A stretch of 64,000 bases of DNA from Umezawaea endophytica (GTDB lineage Bacteria > Actinomycetota > Actinomycetes > Mycobacteriales > Pseudonocardiaceae), in the NCBI RefSeq assembly GCF_025061645.1, contig NZ_JANYMP010000006.1, positions 124,001 to 188,000 of the forward strand, read 5' to 3'. The notes under the pieces were generated by a model. The model did no database searches and was not told the origin of the DNA. It worked only from the letters and a program-made list of their open reading frames with translations. The position numbers and the translations under genes are program-made. This document shows, piece after piece, positions 1-8,255 of the stretch; within the stretch, counting starts at the first letter, position 1, and the number at the start of each line of letters is the position of its first letter.

Positions 1-1
1 C

Positions 2-469
2 CCGTCCACCCGACCCGCCGGGCCCCCGCTGTGCCTGATCGGCTCGTGGCGAGCGGTCGACGAGACCTTCATGATCAAGTTCTACACCGACCGACCGGCG
101 ATCCGGTTCACCAGCAAGGGCCGGGAGTTCCAGTTCCGCCCGGACGGGACCATGCTGGAGACGCAGGACAACGTCGTCATGACGGCGCCGTACGGGGACG
201 TCGAGCTGCGCGTCGTCGGCAACGGCACGTCGGAGTTCCGCTGGACGGCCACGGGCGACGCGATCACCTACCTCGCCAGGACGAAGGTCGCCCACTCGTG
301 GTCCTACTACGACCACCGCGGGTTGCTCGGCAAGCACGACGCCTACCTGGAACCGAACCTGAACGAGGTCGACGACTACGTCTGCTCCGGCGACACCATG
401 CTGGAGACCAATCCGGACGGCTTCCGGTCCTCCTGGGTGCGGACCGACGCGTACGGGGTGTACCGCTGA
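2..469 (+). CDS. 3' part of an unrecognised protein (truncated at window edge)
   Basis: The reading frame is open from base 2 with no stop. Codons before the first ATG at 71 read naturally into it (GSWRAVDETF then MIKFYTD), so the gene starts outside the window and the ATG at 71 is probably internal. The visible 155 residues are rich in beta-prone and aromatic residues, with one Cys (DDYVCSG), and contain no membrane helix. I do not recognise the family; a small beta-barrel (lipocalin-like) domain of a secreted or lipid-anchored protein would fit but is a guess. Its TGA overlaps the ATG of the next gene by one base, which suggests translational coupling to that exported protein. Confidence 0.55.
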   Translation, partial: PSTRPAGPPLCLIGSWRAVDETFMIKFYTDRPAIRFTSKGREFQFRPDGTMLETQDNVVMTAPYGDVELRVVGNGTSEFRWTATGDAITYLARTKVAHSWSYYDHRGLLGKHDAYLEPNLNEVDDYVCSGDTMLETNPDGFRSSWVRTDAYGVYR

Positions 470-1833
470 TGGCGCGCGCAGCGGCGCTGTGCGGGGTCGC
501 CGCCGTCGCGTTGACCCTGGCGACGCCCACCGCGGCGGTGGCCCAGTCCGACGAGCACGCCACCGCGGTGGCACGGGCGGGCGTCGTACTCGTCACGGTG
601 CACTGGCACGGCTGGGTGCGGGACAGGACGACCGGCGAGGTGTTCGGCGGTGTGGACGGCTACGACGTCGAGACGGCCTGCGGCGGGATCGTGGTGAACC
701 CGGACGGCTACGTGGTGACCGCGAGCCGCTGCGTCCACACCGGACCCGAGGGCGGGGCGGGGGCGCTGTTCGAGGCGGCCGTCGCCGACCTCGACGCCGT
801 GGGCCGCGCGGGCGATCCCGCCGGTGCCAGGAAGGCGATGGCCGACCGCGCGGTCGCGGAGGGCGCGGTCGCGGACCGGCCGGTGGAGCGGCGGATCCAG
901 GTGGAGCGGATGGAGGTCGACGCGGGCGGGAAGCTCACGCGGGACGTCGCGCCCGCGACCGTCGTGGACCTGCTGGCTCCCACCGACGGCAACCTGGCCG
1001 TCCTCAAGGTGCCGCGCGACCACCTGCCGTCGCTGGAACTCCGGCCGGACCCCCCTCCGGTCGACATGCCGGTGCTGGCCATCGGCCACGTGGACCCGGT
1101 CGACCGCGACCTGGTGCCCAGCGGCAAGGGCGGCGGCGCGATCTCGGCCCACCGCACCGAGGGCGGTCGGCGGTTCTACGACTTCACCGCCTCGACGGGC
1201 CGGATGATCGGCGGGCCGCTCGTTGACCAGCGGGGCCGCGTCGTGGGCGTCGTCACGTCCAACGCCGTCGCGACCTCGACCTCGACGCTGGTGGACCTGT
1301 TGCGCACCAAGGGGATCACCGCCACCAGCGGACCGCAGGACCGCAACTTCCGGACCGGGCTGGACCTGTACTTCGACGACGACCCCGACGCCGCGGTGGA
1401 GTACTTCGACGCCGTGCTGGCCGCCGTGCCCGGTCACCGGTTGGCCGCGGAGTACCGGGGGCTGGCCGTCGAACAGGGCGGGACCGCCGGTGGCGGCCCC
1501 GCCCTCCCCCTCGTGCTCGCGGTGCTGGGCTGGAGCCTGGCGACCGCCGTGGGGGTCGCCCTCCTCCTGGTCCGGCGCTCGCACCGCCCGGTGTCCACAG
1601 TGGATGGTCCGCTACCAGTTGGACTCGGCGTGGATCCAGAGCCCGACGGCGATGGCGATGCCGACCAGGCTGAGCGGCGAGAACGCGCCCTCGGCGTTGA
1701 CGACGCCGATGATCAGGCTCAGCACGGCGGTGCTGACGTAGAGCCGGGGGCCCCAGCGCCGGGTGGCCCACGCCCCGCCGAGCGCGACGAGGGCGACGGC
1801 GCTCATGATGGTCGTGAAGATCATCGCGCGTAG
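469..1833 (+). CDS. Membrane-anchored trypsin-fold protein with a destroyed catalytic triad
   Basis: Starts at the ATG overlapping the previous stop. Residues 1-23 form a signal peptide ending near TAAVAQS. Residues about 25-290 follow the HtrA/trypsin fold, but every catalytic position is changed: GYVVTASRC has Arg where His is expected, DGNLAVLKV has Asn for Asp, and GRMIGGPLVD has Ile for the nucleophilic Ser. One transmembrane helix follows near residue 345 (LPLVLAVLGWSLATAVGV) with Arg residues after it, so the domain should sit outside the cell. It is best read as a pseudoprotease used for binding or sensing. The last 74 codons run antisense to the convergent gene ending at 1612, so the true C-terminus may lie earlier than 1833 if a frameshift is present. 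Confidence 0.7.
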   Translation: MARAAALCGVAAVALTLATPTAAVAQSDEHATAVARAGVVLVTVHWHGWVRDRTTGEVFGGVDGYDVETACGGIVVNPDGYVVTASRCVHTGPEGGAGALFEAAVADLDAVGRAGDPAGARKAMADRAVAEGAVADRPVERRIQVERMEVDAGGKLTRDVAPATVVDLLAPTDGNLAVLKVPRDHLPSLELRPDPPPVDMPVLAIGHVDPVDRDLVPSGKGGGAISAHRTEGGRRFYDFTASTGRMIGGPLVDQRGRVVGVVTSNAVATSTSTLVDLLRTKGITATSGPQDRNFRTGLDLYFDDDPDAAVEYFDAVLAAVPGHRLAAEYRGLAVEQGGTAGGGPALPLVLAVLGWSLATAVGVALLLVRRSHRPVSTVDGPLPVGLGVDPEPDGDGDADQAERRERALGVDDADDQAQHGGADVEPGAPAPGGPRPAERDEGDGAHDGREDHRA

Positions 1834-2010
1834 TTCCATGTCGTCGTACCGCGAGCCGTGGTCGGACCAGTCGGCCCAACCGACGATGCCGAGCACCAGC
1901 CCGAACGTGTTGGCCAGCGTCAGGAAGGACAGCAGGACGATGATGCCCGCGGACTTCTTGGCTCGGGGGTCCGACGTGGCGGCTGACTCGGAGGCGTGTG
2001 GCTGGATCAT
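1612..2010 (-). CDS. Small four-helix membrane protein
   Basis: 132 residues from an ATG at 2010 preceded by GGAAGGGG at good spacing. A polar N-terminus (MIQPHASESAATSDPRAKK) leads into four hydrophobic helices: IIVLLSFLTLANTFGLVLG, MIFTTIMSAVALVALGGAW, LYVSTAVLSLIIGVV and PLSLVGIAIAVGLWI. The protein ends HAESNW. No catalytic motif is visible and the family was not recognised; it resembles the short four-TM proteins found beside actinobacterial kinases. It lies 119 bp downstream of the FHA-like gene on the same strand and may belong to that transcription unit. Confidence 0.75.
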   Translation of the reverse strand: MIQPHASESAATSDPRAKKSAGIIVLLSFLTLANTFGLVLGIVGWADWSDHGSRYDDMELRAMIFTTIMSAVALVALGGAWATRRWGPRLYVSTAVLSLIIGVVNAEGAFSPLSLVGIAIAVGLWIHAESNW

Positions 2011-2129
2011 GGCTCGGCCCCTTCCGGAGAACGGCGCGGCACAGCACGGAAACGTCGTCCGGGCAGCGCGGAACGTCGTGGGTGGTGTGGGTTTCCCGAC
2101 CGGTCCCGGTCGGTGGTGTGCCTCGAAGG

Positions 2130-2975
2130 CTAGGGAGCGACGGGGTGTCCCGACGAGGCCTGCGGGGGTGGAAGTTTCCGGTTCCTCGCGGCCCGCTCGA
2201 CGTCGGCCAGGTCCCGCGCGGTGACCAGTCGCGTCTCCGCGGCCCGGCGGGCGACGGCGAACCGGATGTTCTGCAACCGCCCGGCGTGCTGGGCGAGGAA
2301 CGGGTCGTCGCGGACGCCGAACGCGATGGCCGAGATGGTCCGGATGGCGTCGTCGACCCGTTGCGCCCGTTGCAGGTTCCACGCGTAGCCGTGCCACTCC
2401 AGCACGCGTTCGTAGATCTCCCGGTTCGACGGCGGGCGCGGGTAGTCGTCCTTGCCGACCAGCCACGGCTCGGTCAGCGCCAGCGCGACGAACCAGTCCC
2501 GGCCGCGCGGGACCAGCCCCGGCCCGGTCCTCGTCTCCTCGCCCTCACCGGAAACCCTTGGCGCGCCCGCGTTCCCCGCGCGGTCGTGGTCGACGTCGAC
2601 GCTGATCAGCAGGTCGGCCAGCCCGCCGTCCTCGGCGATCCGGCCGCGCAGCAGCGCGAGCTGGTTCTCCCCCTCGTCCAGCAGCGCCGACACCGACCGG
2701 GTCATGATCACCCGCCGCGCGCCGCCCGGCGCGTCGAACAGGCCGGAGAGCTGCGCCTCCCCCGCGCCGAGCCAGGTCAGCGTCACGGTGTCCGCGCCGA
2801 CCACCAGTTCGCCGACGAGCCGCGACACGTGCGGCGCGCAGCCCGGCAACGTCAGCGCGGAGCGGCCGGGACCGGCTTCGAGCGCGAAGTGCGGCGCCCG
2901 CCCGAACAACAGCGACTCACCCGAGCGCAGCACGACGGAAGCCACCCCGGTACCCCGGACGACGACCCTCGGCAT
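2130..2975 (-). CDS. FHA-like protein paired with the upstream kinase
   Basis: 281 residues. The N-terminal 100 are beta-rich with FHA landmarks: LLFGRAPHF for the GR turn, PHVSRLVGEL for the SR motif, then TVTLTWLGAGEAQL. The His that usually follows the SR motif is absent, so phosphothreonine binding may be weakened or lost. The C-terminal half is helical and Arg-rich (VARRAAETRLVTARDLADV). The gene starts 15 bp after the stop of the kinase gene, so the two are almost certainly co-transcribed, and the kinase may phosphorylate this protein or be read by it. FHA assignment is inferred from motif spacing only. Confidence 0.6.
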   Translation of the reverse strand: MPRVVVRGTGVASVVLRSGESLLFGRAPHFALEAGPGRSALTLPGCAPHVSRLVGELVVGADTVTLTWLGAGEAQLSGLFDAPGGARRVIMTRSVSALLDEGENQLALLRGRIAEDGGLADLLISVDVDHDRAGNAGAPRVSGEGEETRTGPGLVPRGRDWFVALALTEPWLVGKDDYPRPPSNREIYERVLEWHGYAWNLQRAQRVDDAIRTISAIAFGVRDDPFLAQHAGRLQNIRFAVARRAAETRLVTARDLADVERAARNRKLPPPQASSGHPVAP

Positions 2976-2990
2976 CGGCTGCTCCCCCGC

Positions 2991-5900
2991 TCAGCTCGGG
3001 CAGTTCGGCGGGTCGCCGCGGTCCGGTCCGAGAGCGCGCCACTCGTCGGCCAGCGTGTCGCGGTCGAGCACGCCGCACACCACTCGGACGGCCTCGTCCG
3101 GCACGAGGTTCCAGAGGCGGACCGTGCCGTCCGCGCTGGAACTGGCGATCCGGTCGCCGTCGGGGTCGAACACCACCTCGTTGAGGTCGTCCTCGTGCCG
3201 GTCGAGCCGTGCCAGCGGCTGCCCGGTCACCACGTCCCACAGCCGCAGCACGGTGTCCTGGCTGGCCGTCGCGATGGCCCGCCCGTCCGGGCTGAACGCG
3301 ACCGCGCGCGGCGGCGAGTCGCTGCCGGTCAGCTCGCCGGTCTGCTGCCCGTCGCCCATCCGCCACAGCCGCACCAGCCGGTCGGTCCCGACCGTCGCCA
3401 GCGTCGCGCCGTCCGGGCTGAACGCCGCGCCGAGCGCGATCCCGTCGTGCCCGTCCAGGATCGTGAACGCGGCGCCGGGGTCGACCAGGTTCCACAGCGC
3501 GACCTTGCCCCCCGACAGCGGGAGCGCGACCGTGCGCCCGTCCGGGCTGAACGCGACCCCGGTGGGGTAGTTGGTCACCGTGTTGTCCGGCCGCTCGTTG
3601 CGGGCCTCCTCCCGCGTCGGCCGCCGGTGCGCCACGGTCAGGTCGGACACCTTGAGCACCAGCGCCTCGTCGTGGTCCTCGGTCGACTCCACGGGTGACG
3701 AGCCCGCGACGGCGAGCAACGCGCCGTCCGGGCTGAACGCGACCTCCTTCAGCTCCGTGCCGGGGCGGACGTACCGCCTGACCTCCGCGCCGGTCTCCAC
3801 GTTCCACACGATCAGCGTCCCGTCCTTCGCCGAGGACACCAGTTCCCGGCCGTCGGGGCTGAACTCCACGTCCATCACCGAGTCCGCGTGACCTGCCAGG
3901 CTCCGCACGAAGTCGCCGGTGGCGGCGTTCCACAACCGCACGGCGCCGCCGCCGTCACCCATGGCGAGGAGGTCGCCGCCGTGCTGGAACGCCGTCCCGG
4001 TGATCGCGTTCTCCCGCCCGCCCAGCACGTTCCGCGCGTGCGACCACGTCCGCACCTGGCCCGCCGTGTCGCCCGCGACCAGCGTGTGCCCGTCGGCGGC
4101 CACCGCCAGCCCCACCACGGTCGTCGACCCGGTCGCGTACCGCACCATCTGGGTGCCGGTGACCGGGTTCCACACCGCGAAGCTCGTGGCGACGCCGCCG
4201 CTCAGCAGCACGGTGCTCTTCGCGTTGTACGCCAACGTGTTGACCGGCCCGTCGGCGGTCAGGGTCTTGGTCGTGGTCCACGACCCGGTGTCCCACCACC
4301 GCACCGTCGAGTCGTTGCCCGCCGTGGCCAGTGTGGCGTGCACCGGGTCGAACGCCAGCGCGAGGACCTCGTCGGTGTGGCCGGTGAGGGTCGCGACCAG
4401 CGCGCCGTCGGCGACCCGGTGCACCAGGACGTCCTTCCCGGCCGCCGTCGCGATCAGCGAGGCGTCCGGGCTGAACGCCATCGCGATGGTGACGCCGATC
4501 GGGAACCGGCCGACCTCGGCGAAGGTCGTGGTGTCGACGACGGTGATCGCGCTGCCGATGTTCAGCGCGATGGTCCGGCCGTCCGGCGCGAAGGCGAAGT
4601 CGATGGCGGCCACCGGAACGGTCGCGATCAGCTCGCGGTCCGGCACGCTCCACAGTTCGACCTTCTTGCCCGTGATGTCCGCGGCGGCGGCCACCAGGCC
4701 GTCGGACCGGATCGCCACGGTGCGGTACCAGCCGTCGCCGTCGGCCAGCACGGCCAACTCCTTGCGGGTCGCCACGTCCCACACCCGCAGCGACCCGTCC
4801 CTCCCCCCGGTCACCGCGGTCTTGCCGTCGCCGGTCACCGCCACGCCGGTCACCGCCGCCGTGTGGCCCGCCAACCTGCCCCGGAAGCTGTCGGAGCCGA
4901 CCTGGAGGACGGCGCTGCGCCCCTCGACGGTCTGGCTCGCCTGCCACGCGCCGAGCGCGGCCAGCGCCGCCCTCCGGCCGTCGATCCCCTTGGCCAGCGC
5001 GGATTCCGCGGCGAGCTGGCGGGACAGGTTCTGCTGCTTGCCCACGTCGGCGCGGTCCCGTTCGGCGCGCGCGGTCTGGCCGAACTGGTAGGCCACGACC
5101 CCGGCGACGCCCGCGACCACCAGCAGCAGGCTCAGCGCCACGACCAGTCCGCGCAACCGGTTGGTGCGCCGCCGCGCGGCGACCTGGCCCGCGTGCTCGG
5201 CCTCGTTCGACCGGTCCAGGAACTCCCGTTCGACGGGCTGGAGCCGAACCCGGTCGGCCGCCGAGGTCAGCCACGACGTCAACGCCGCCAGCCGCACGCC
5301 CCGGTAGAGGTCGTCCGGCTGCCGACCGGACTCCTCCCACACCCGGACCGAGTCGGTGAACCTGCGGTGCTGCACCAGTCCCGCGCGGTCCTCGTCGATC
5401 CAGTCGCGCAGCCGCGGCCACGCCGTCACCAGCGCCTCGTGGCTCAGCCGCGCGCCGGTCCCGTCGACGGTGACCAGCCTGGCGGCGATCAGCTCGTCCA
5501 CGATGCCCTGCTGCTCGCCGGACCCGCTGATCTCGCGCGGGTCGACGCGCCTGCGGGAGACCGCGCCGTCGTCGGACACGGTCACCAGCCGCAGCAGGAT
5601 CGTGCGCAGCGTCCGCCGGTCGGACTCCGGCAGCCGGTCGTGGATCTCCTCCGCCGTGCGGGAAACAGCGCCGTCGATGCCACCGGCCCTGCGGTACGCG
5701 GCCAGCGTCAGCACGTCGCCGTCGCGGTAGTTCCACGACTCGCGCAGCGCGTGCGCGAGCCTGGGCAGCGCGCCGGGGTCGTAGCCGATCTCGCCGCGGA
5801 CACCGAGGTCGGCGATCAGTCGTTCCGGCAGACCGGGTTCGATGTCGATGCCGGAATCCCGTGCGGGGCTGACGATCGCCTGCCGCAGTTCGGTCGCGTC

Positions 5901-7463
5901 CATCGCGCCCAGCAGCACGGGGGCGTTCAGCGCGGGCAGCAGCGGCGCGAGGTCGATGCACCGGTCGACCAGGTCGGCGCGCACGGCCAGGACGACCAGC
6001 GCCGGGCGCGCGTTCGCCAGCGCCGTCGCGAACGCCAGCCGCTCCGCCTCGGGGACGCCGTGGGTGAACAGCTCCTCGAACTGGTCGACCACGATCACCG
6101 GGCGCACGCCGTCACCGACGCCGAGCGCCCGCGCGCAGACGGACCCGAACTCCGCGGGCTTCTCCCGGATCACCCGGTCCCACTCCGCGGCCACGAGGTC
6201 GCCGTGCGCGGCGAGCGCCGTGGCGAGGGTGGCGATCGGCTGGTTGCCCGGCGCGACGACGATCTGTGGCCAGTCGCCCTGCCCCGGCCCGTCGCCGAGC
6301 GCCAGCGCGGGCAGCAGGCCCGCGTGCAGCACCGACGACTTGCCCGCGCCGGACGCGCCCACGAGCACCACGGGTTCGCCGCCGTCGAGCTGTTCGGCCA
6401 GGCGCACCAGCAGGTCCGTGACGACGTGGTCGCGGCCGTGGAACAGGTCGACGTCCTCCTGGTCGAACCCGCTCAGGCCGGGGTACGGGCACGTCGGCGG
6501 CTTGCCGAGCGGGACGACCAGTGTCGGTCGGGTGCGCACGGTCGTCGACCGCACGATCGCCCGGACCAGCCTGCCCTGGTCCCGGCCGCTCGACGGGCCG
6601 GGCGCGGTGTGCGCGGCGGCCCGCACGGTGATCCCGGAGTACGCGGCCGATTCCGCCGCCGTCACCAGCGAGGTCGACGACTCGAACCGGCGGGTGGGGG
6701 ACTTCGCCATGCCGCGCAGCACCACGGCGTCCAGCGCGGGCGTGATGGTCGGGATGAACACCGACGGCGACGGCGGCGGCTGGAGCAGGTGCGCCGCGAC
6801 CTTCGCGGCCGTGTCGCCGACCGGGTAGGGCAGCCGCCCGGTCAGGCACTCGAACAGCACGCACGCCAACGAGTACTGGTCGGCCCGCCCGTCGACCGGG
6901 CCGCCGGACAGGCGTTCCGGCGCCATGTAGTCCCACGACCCGATCAGGTCGCCGGACGCGGTCAGCACCGTCGCCTCCGACGACGTCTCCCGCGCGATGC
7001 CGAAGTCGGCCAGGTAGGCGTGCCCGTCGGGGTCGATCAGGATGTTCGACGGCTTCACGTCCCGGTGCACCAGACCGCTCGCGTGCGCGGCGTCCAGCGC
7101 GTCCGCCACCTGCGCGAGGATCTTGATGGCCCGGTCCTGGTCCACCGCGCCCGACCCGATCGCGCGCCGCAGGTCCACGCCCTCGACCAGCATCATGTCG
7201 AGGTAGAGCTGCCCGTCGATCTCCCCGAACGCGTTGACCGGGATGACGTTCGGGTGCCGCAGCCCCGCCACGATCCGCGACTCCCGCTGGAACCGCGCCC
7301 GGTAGTCGCGATCGGCGACCGACAACCGCTTCAACGCCACGACCCGGTCGTTCACCGTGTCGTACGCGCGGTGGACGACCCCCATCCCGCCCTGCCCGAG
7401 CAGGTCGCGAACCCGGTACGGCCCGAAGTCGGGTAACCCGCCCGGCTCCCCCTCGACCATCAT
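2991..7463 (-). CDS. Ser/Thr kinase - nSTAND NTPase - WD40 signalling protein
   Basis: 1490 residues. Residues 12-270 are a Hanks-type kinase with all key residues: GQGGMGVVHRA, VALKRL, HRDVKPSN and ADFGIA. From about 330 (CPYPGLSGFDQEDVDLFHGRD) comes an nSTAND1-type NTPase with P-loop GASGAGKSS, a Walker B-like VIVVDQFEELF and a helical regulatory part. A single membrane helix lies near 770 (LVVALSLLLVVAGVAGVVAY), which places kinase and NTPase in the cytosol and the WD40 part outside. About 14 WD40 repeats fill the C-terminus (ending VRLWNLVPDE), enough for two seven-bladed propellers. Adjacent ATGs at 7463 and 7460 follow GGGGTGG. STAND proteins act as oligomerising switches; the trigger here is unknown. 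Confidence 0.9.
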   Translation of the reverse strand: MMVEGEPGGLPDFGPYRVRDLLGQGGMGVVHRAYDTVNDRVVALKRLSVADRDYRARFQRESRIVAGLRHPNVIPVNAFGEIDGQLYLDMMLVEGVDLRRAIGSGAVDQDRAIKILAQVADALDAAHASGLVHRDVKPSNILIDPDGHAYLADFGIARETSSEATVLTASGDLIGSWDYMAPERLSGGPVDGRADQYSLACVLFECLTGRLPYPVGDTAAKVAAHLLQPPPSPSVFIPTITPALDAVVLRGMAKSPTRRFESSTSLVTAAESAAYSGITVRAAAHTAPGPSSGRDQGRLVRAIVRSTTVRTRPTLVVPLGKPPTCPYPGLSGFDQEDVDLFHGRDHVVTDLLVRLAEQLDGGEPVVLVGASGAGKSSVLHAGLLPALALGDGPGQGDWPQIVVAPGNQPIATLATALAAHGDLVAAEWDRVIREKPAEFGSVCARALGVGDGVRPVIVVDQFEELFTHGVPEAERLAFATALANARPALVVLAVRADLVDRCIDLAPLLPALNAPVLLGAMDATELRQAIVSPARDSGIDIEPGLPERLIADLGVRGEIGYDPGALPRLAHALRESWNYRDGDVLTLAAYRRAGGIDGAVSRTAEEIHDRLPESDRRTLRTILLRLVTVSDDGAVSRRRVDPREISGSGEQQGIVDELIAARLVTVDGTGARLSHEALVTAWPRLRDWIDEDRAGLVQHRRFTDSVRVWEESGRQPDDLYRGVRLAALTSWLTSAADRVRLQPVEREFLDRSNEAEHAGQVAARRRTNRLRGLVVALSLLLVVAGVAGVVAYQFGQTARAERDRADVGKQQNLSRQLAAESALAKGIDGRRAALAALGAWQASQTVEGRSAVLQVGSDSFRGRLAGHTAAVTGVAVTGDGKTAVTGGRDGSLRVWDVATRKELAVLADGDGWYRTVAIRSDGLVAAAADITGKKVELWSVPDRELIATVPVAAIDFAFAPDGRTIALNIGSAITVVDTTTFAEVGRFPIGVTIAMAFSPDASLIATAAGKDVLVHRVADGALVATLTGHTDEVLALAFDPVHATLATAGNDSTVRWWDTGSWTTTKTLTADGPVNTLAYNAKSTVLLSGGVATSFAVWNPVTGTQMVRYATGSTTVVGLAVAADGHTLVAGDTAGQVRTWSHARNVLGGRENAITGTAFQHGGDLLAMGDGGGAVRLWNAATGDFVRSLAGHADSVMDVEFSPDGRELVSSAKDGTLIVWNVETGAEVRRYVRPGTELKEVAFSPDGALLAVAGSSPVESTEDHDEALVLKVSDLTVAHRRPTREEARNERPDNTVTNYPTGVAFSPDGRTVALPLSGGKVALWNLVDPGAAFTILDGHDGIALGAAFSPDGATLATVGTDRLVRLWRMGDGQQTGELTGSDSPPRAVAFSPDGRAIATASQDTVLRLWDVVTGQPLARLDRHEDDLNEVVFDPDGDRIASSSADGTVRLWNLVPDEAVRVVCGVLDRDTLADEWRALGPDRGDPPNCPS

Positions 7464-7958
7464 CCACCCCTACACCCGGCCGGAAAAGCTGATCACCGCT
7501 CAGTATTCACCCCGACCACGACCGGCGAACCCCCTATGCGCCAAGACGTCCACACCCGATCAGCCGAACCACCGCCCCCGAGCCCGTATCCGCTGGTCAC
7601 CGAATACCCACCCCACGCCGCACCTCCGCATAGCGAATGCGATACCGATCCCCCGTCCTCAGAGGACTCGCCCATTCGCACACCACCCACCCGCGCACGA
7701 CCGCTTTCCCCACCCGGACACCGCCACGGCGCAAATATGAAGGTCAACATCTCCGGTCGCGGCGAAAACCACGGCGACACCACGGGCGAACGCGGAGAAC
7801 GTGCTGCGAGAACCCCACCCCATTCCCCAGCACCACCCGCCGCACCGGGACACCAGGGGCGGCGCGCATATGCACGGGCGCGCCGGATCCGCGTGCCTGC
7901 GGGTGATGCCGCGGAAAACAGAAAGGCTGCACACCGACGCGCGGTGTGCAGCCTGTGC
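7464..7958 (-). other. Intergenic stretch without a convincing gene
   Basis: About 495 bp between the kinase start and the att repeat. Short open frames exist on both strands but none has a ribosome site plus actinobacterial codon bias, and their translations are low-complexity Pro/Arg/His. The part next to 7463 should hold the kinase promoter; the far end holds the hairpin at 7924-7954. Confidence 0.5.
7924..7954 (-). terminator. 13-bp hairpin, probable original tRNA terminator
   Basis: Perfect inverted repeat AGGCTGCACACCG / CGGTGTGCAGCCT with a 5-nt loop, ending 4 bp before the left att repeat. On the ancestral chromosome this hairpin would lie directly downstream of the minus-strand tRNA gene, so it is best explained as that gene's terminator, now 14 kb away because of the insertion. 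Confidence 0.6.
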
Positions 7959-8003
7959 GTGCCCCCGGTCAGAGTCGAACTGACACTGGACGGATTTTGA
8001 GTC
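7959..8003 (-). repeat. attL: 45-bp copy of a tRNA 3' part
   Basis: Identical over 45 bp to 21967-22011. It spans from the anticodon loop to the first two bases of the encoded CCA, then diverges (GGCT here, CGCT in the tRNA). It lacks the 5' half and so is not a functional tRNA gene. Confidence 0.92.
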
Positions 8004-8094
8004 GGCTACGTAGCCAGGCAACACATGGCGACCTGGGATTGCGAGCCCATGCCTGGCGGCGTTTGGGGCATGCCAGGTGCCGCACGAGGGCCGT

Positions 8095-8116
8095 TCATGG
8101 ACAGGTTCATGGACAG
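8095..8116 (+). repeat. Two direct copies of TCATGGACAG, candidate integrase arm sites
   Basis: TCATGGACAG occurs at 8095-8104 and 8107-8116, about 90 bp inside attL. The same decamer recurs at 21908-21917 close to attR, and a one-mismatch copy in inverted orientation lies at 21875-21884. Repeats flanking both attachment cores are the expected layout of arm-type binding sites of tyrosine recombinases. The surrounding 8004-8255 holds no gene but also contains several GCCAGGCA / TGCCTGGC boxes. Confidence 0.5.
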
Positions 8117-8255
8117 CCATCCACTTTGGACTTTGCAGCTCTGGACTGCCAGGGGATCATGATCTTGCAAACTCAACCTACATAACGAACCATCAACATG
8201 AATGGCACTTTCTTCATCACAGCCCAGGGCGCCAGTAGACAATAATTGAATACTT

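Noticed and set aside
3888-7436. Very long plus-strand open frame opposite the kinase gene
   Set aside because: It is the antisense of a gene with clear domains; the translation is Arg/Pro/Gly-rich low complexity with no family features.
7493-8000. Several short frames between kinase and attL
   Set aside because: No ribosome sites, no codon bias and no recognisable products.
7959-8003. Left repeat as a second tRNA gene
   Set aside because: Only the anticodon-loop-to-3' portion exists; no 5' acceptor or D-arm, so it is an att remnant.
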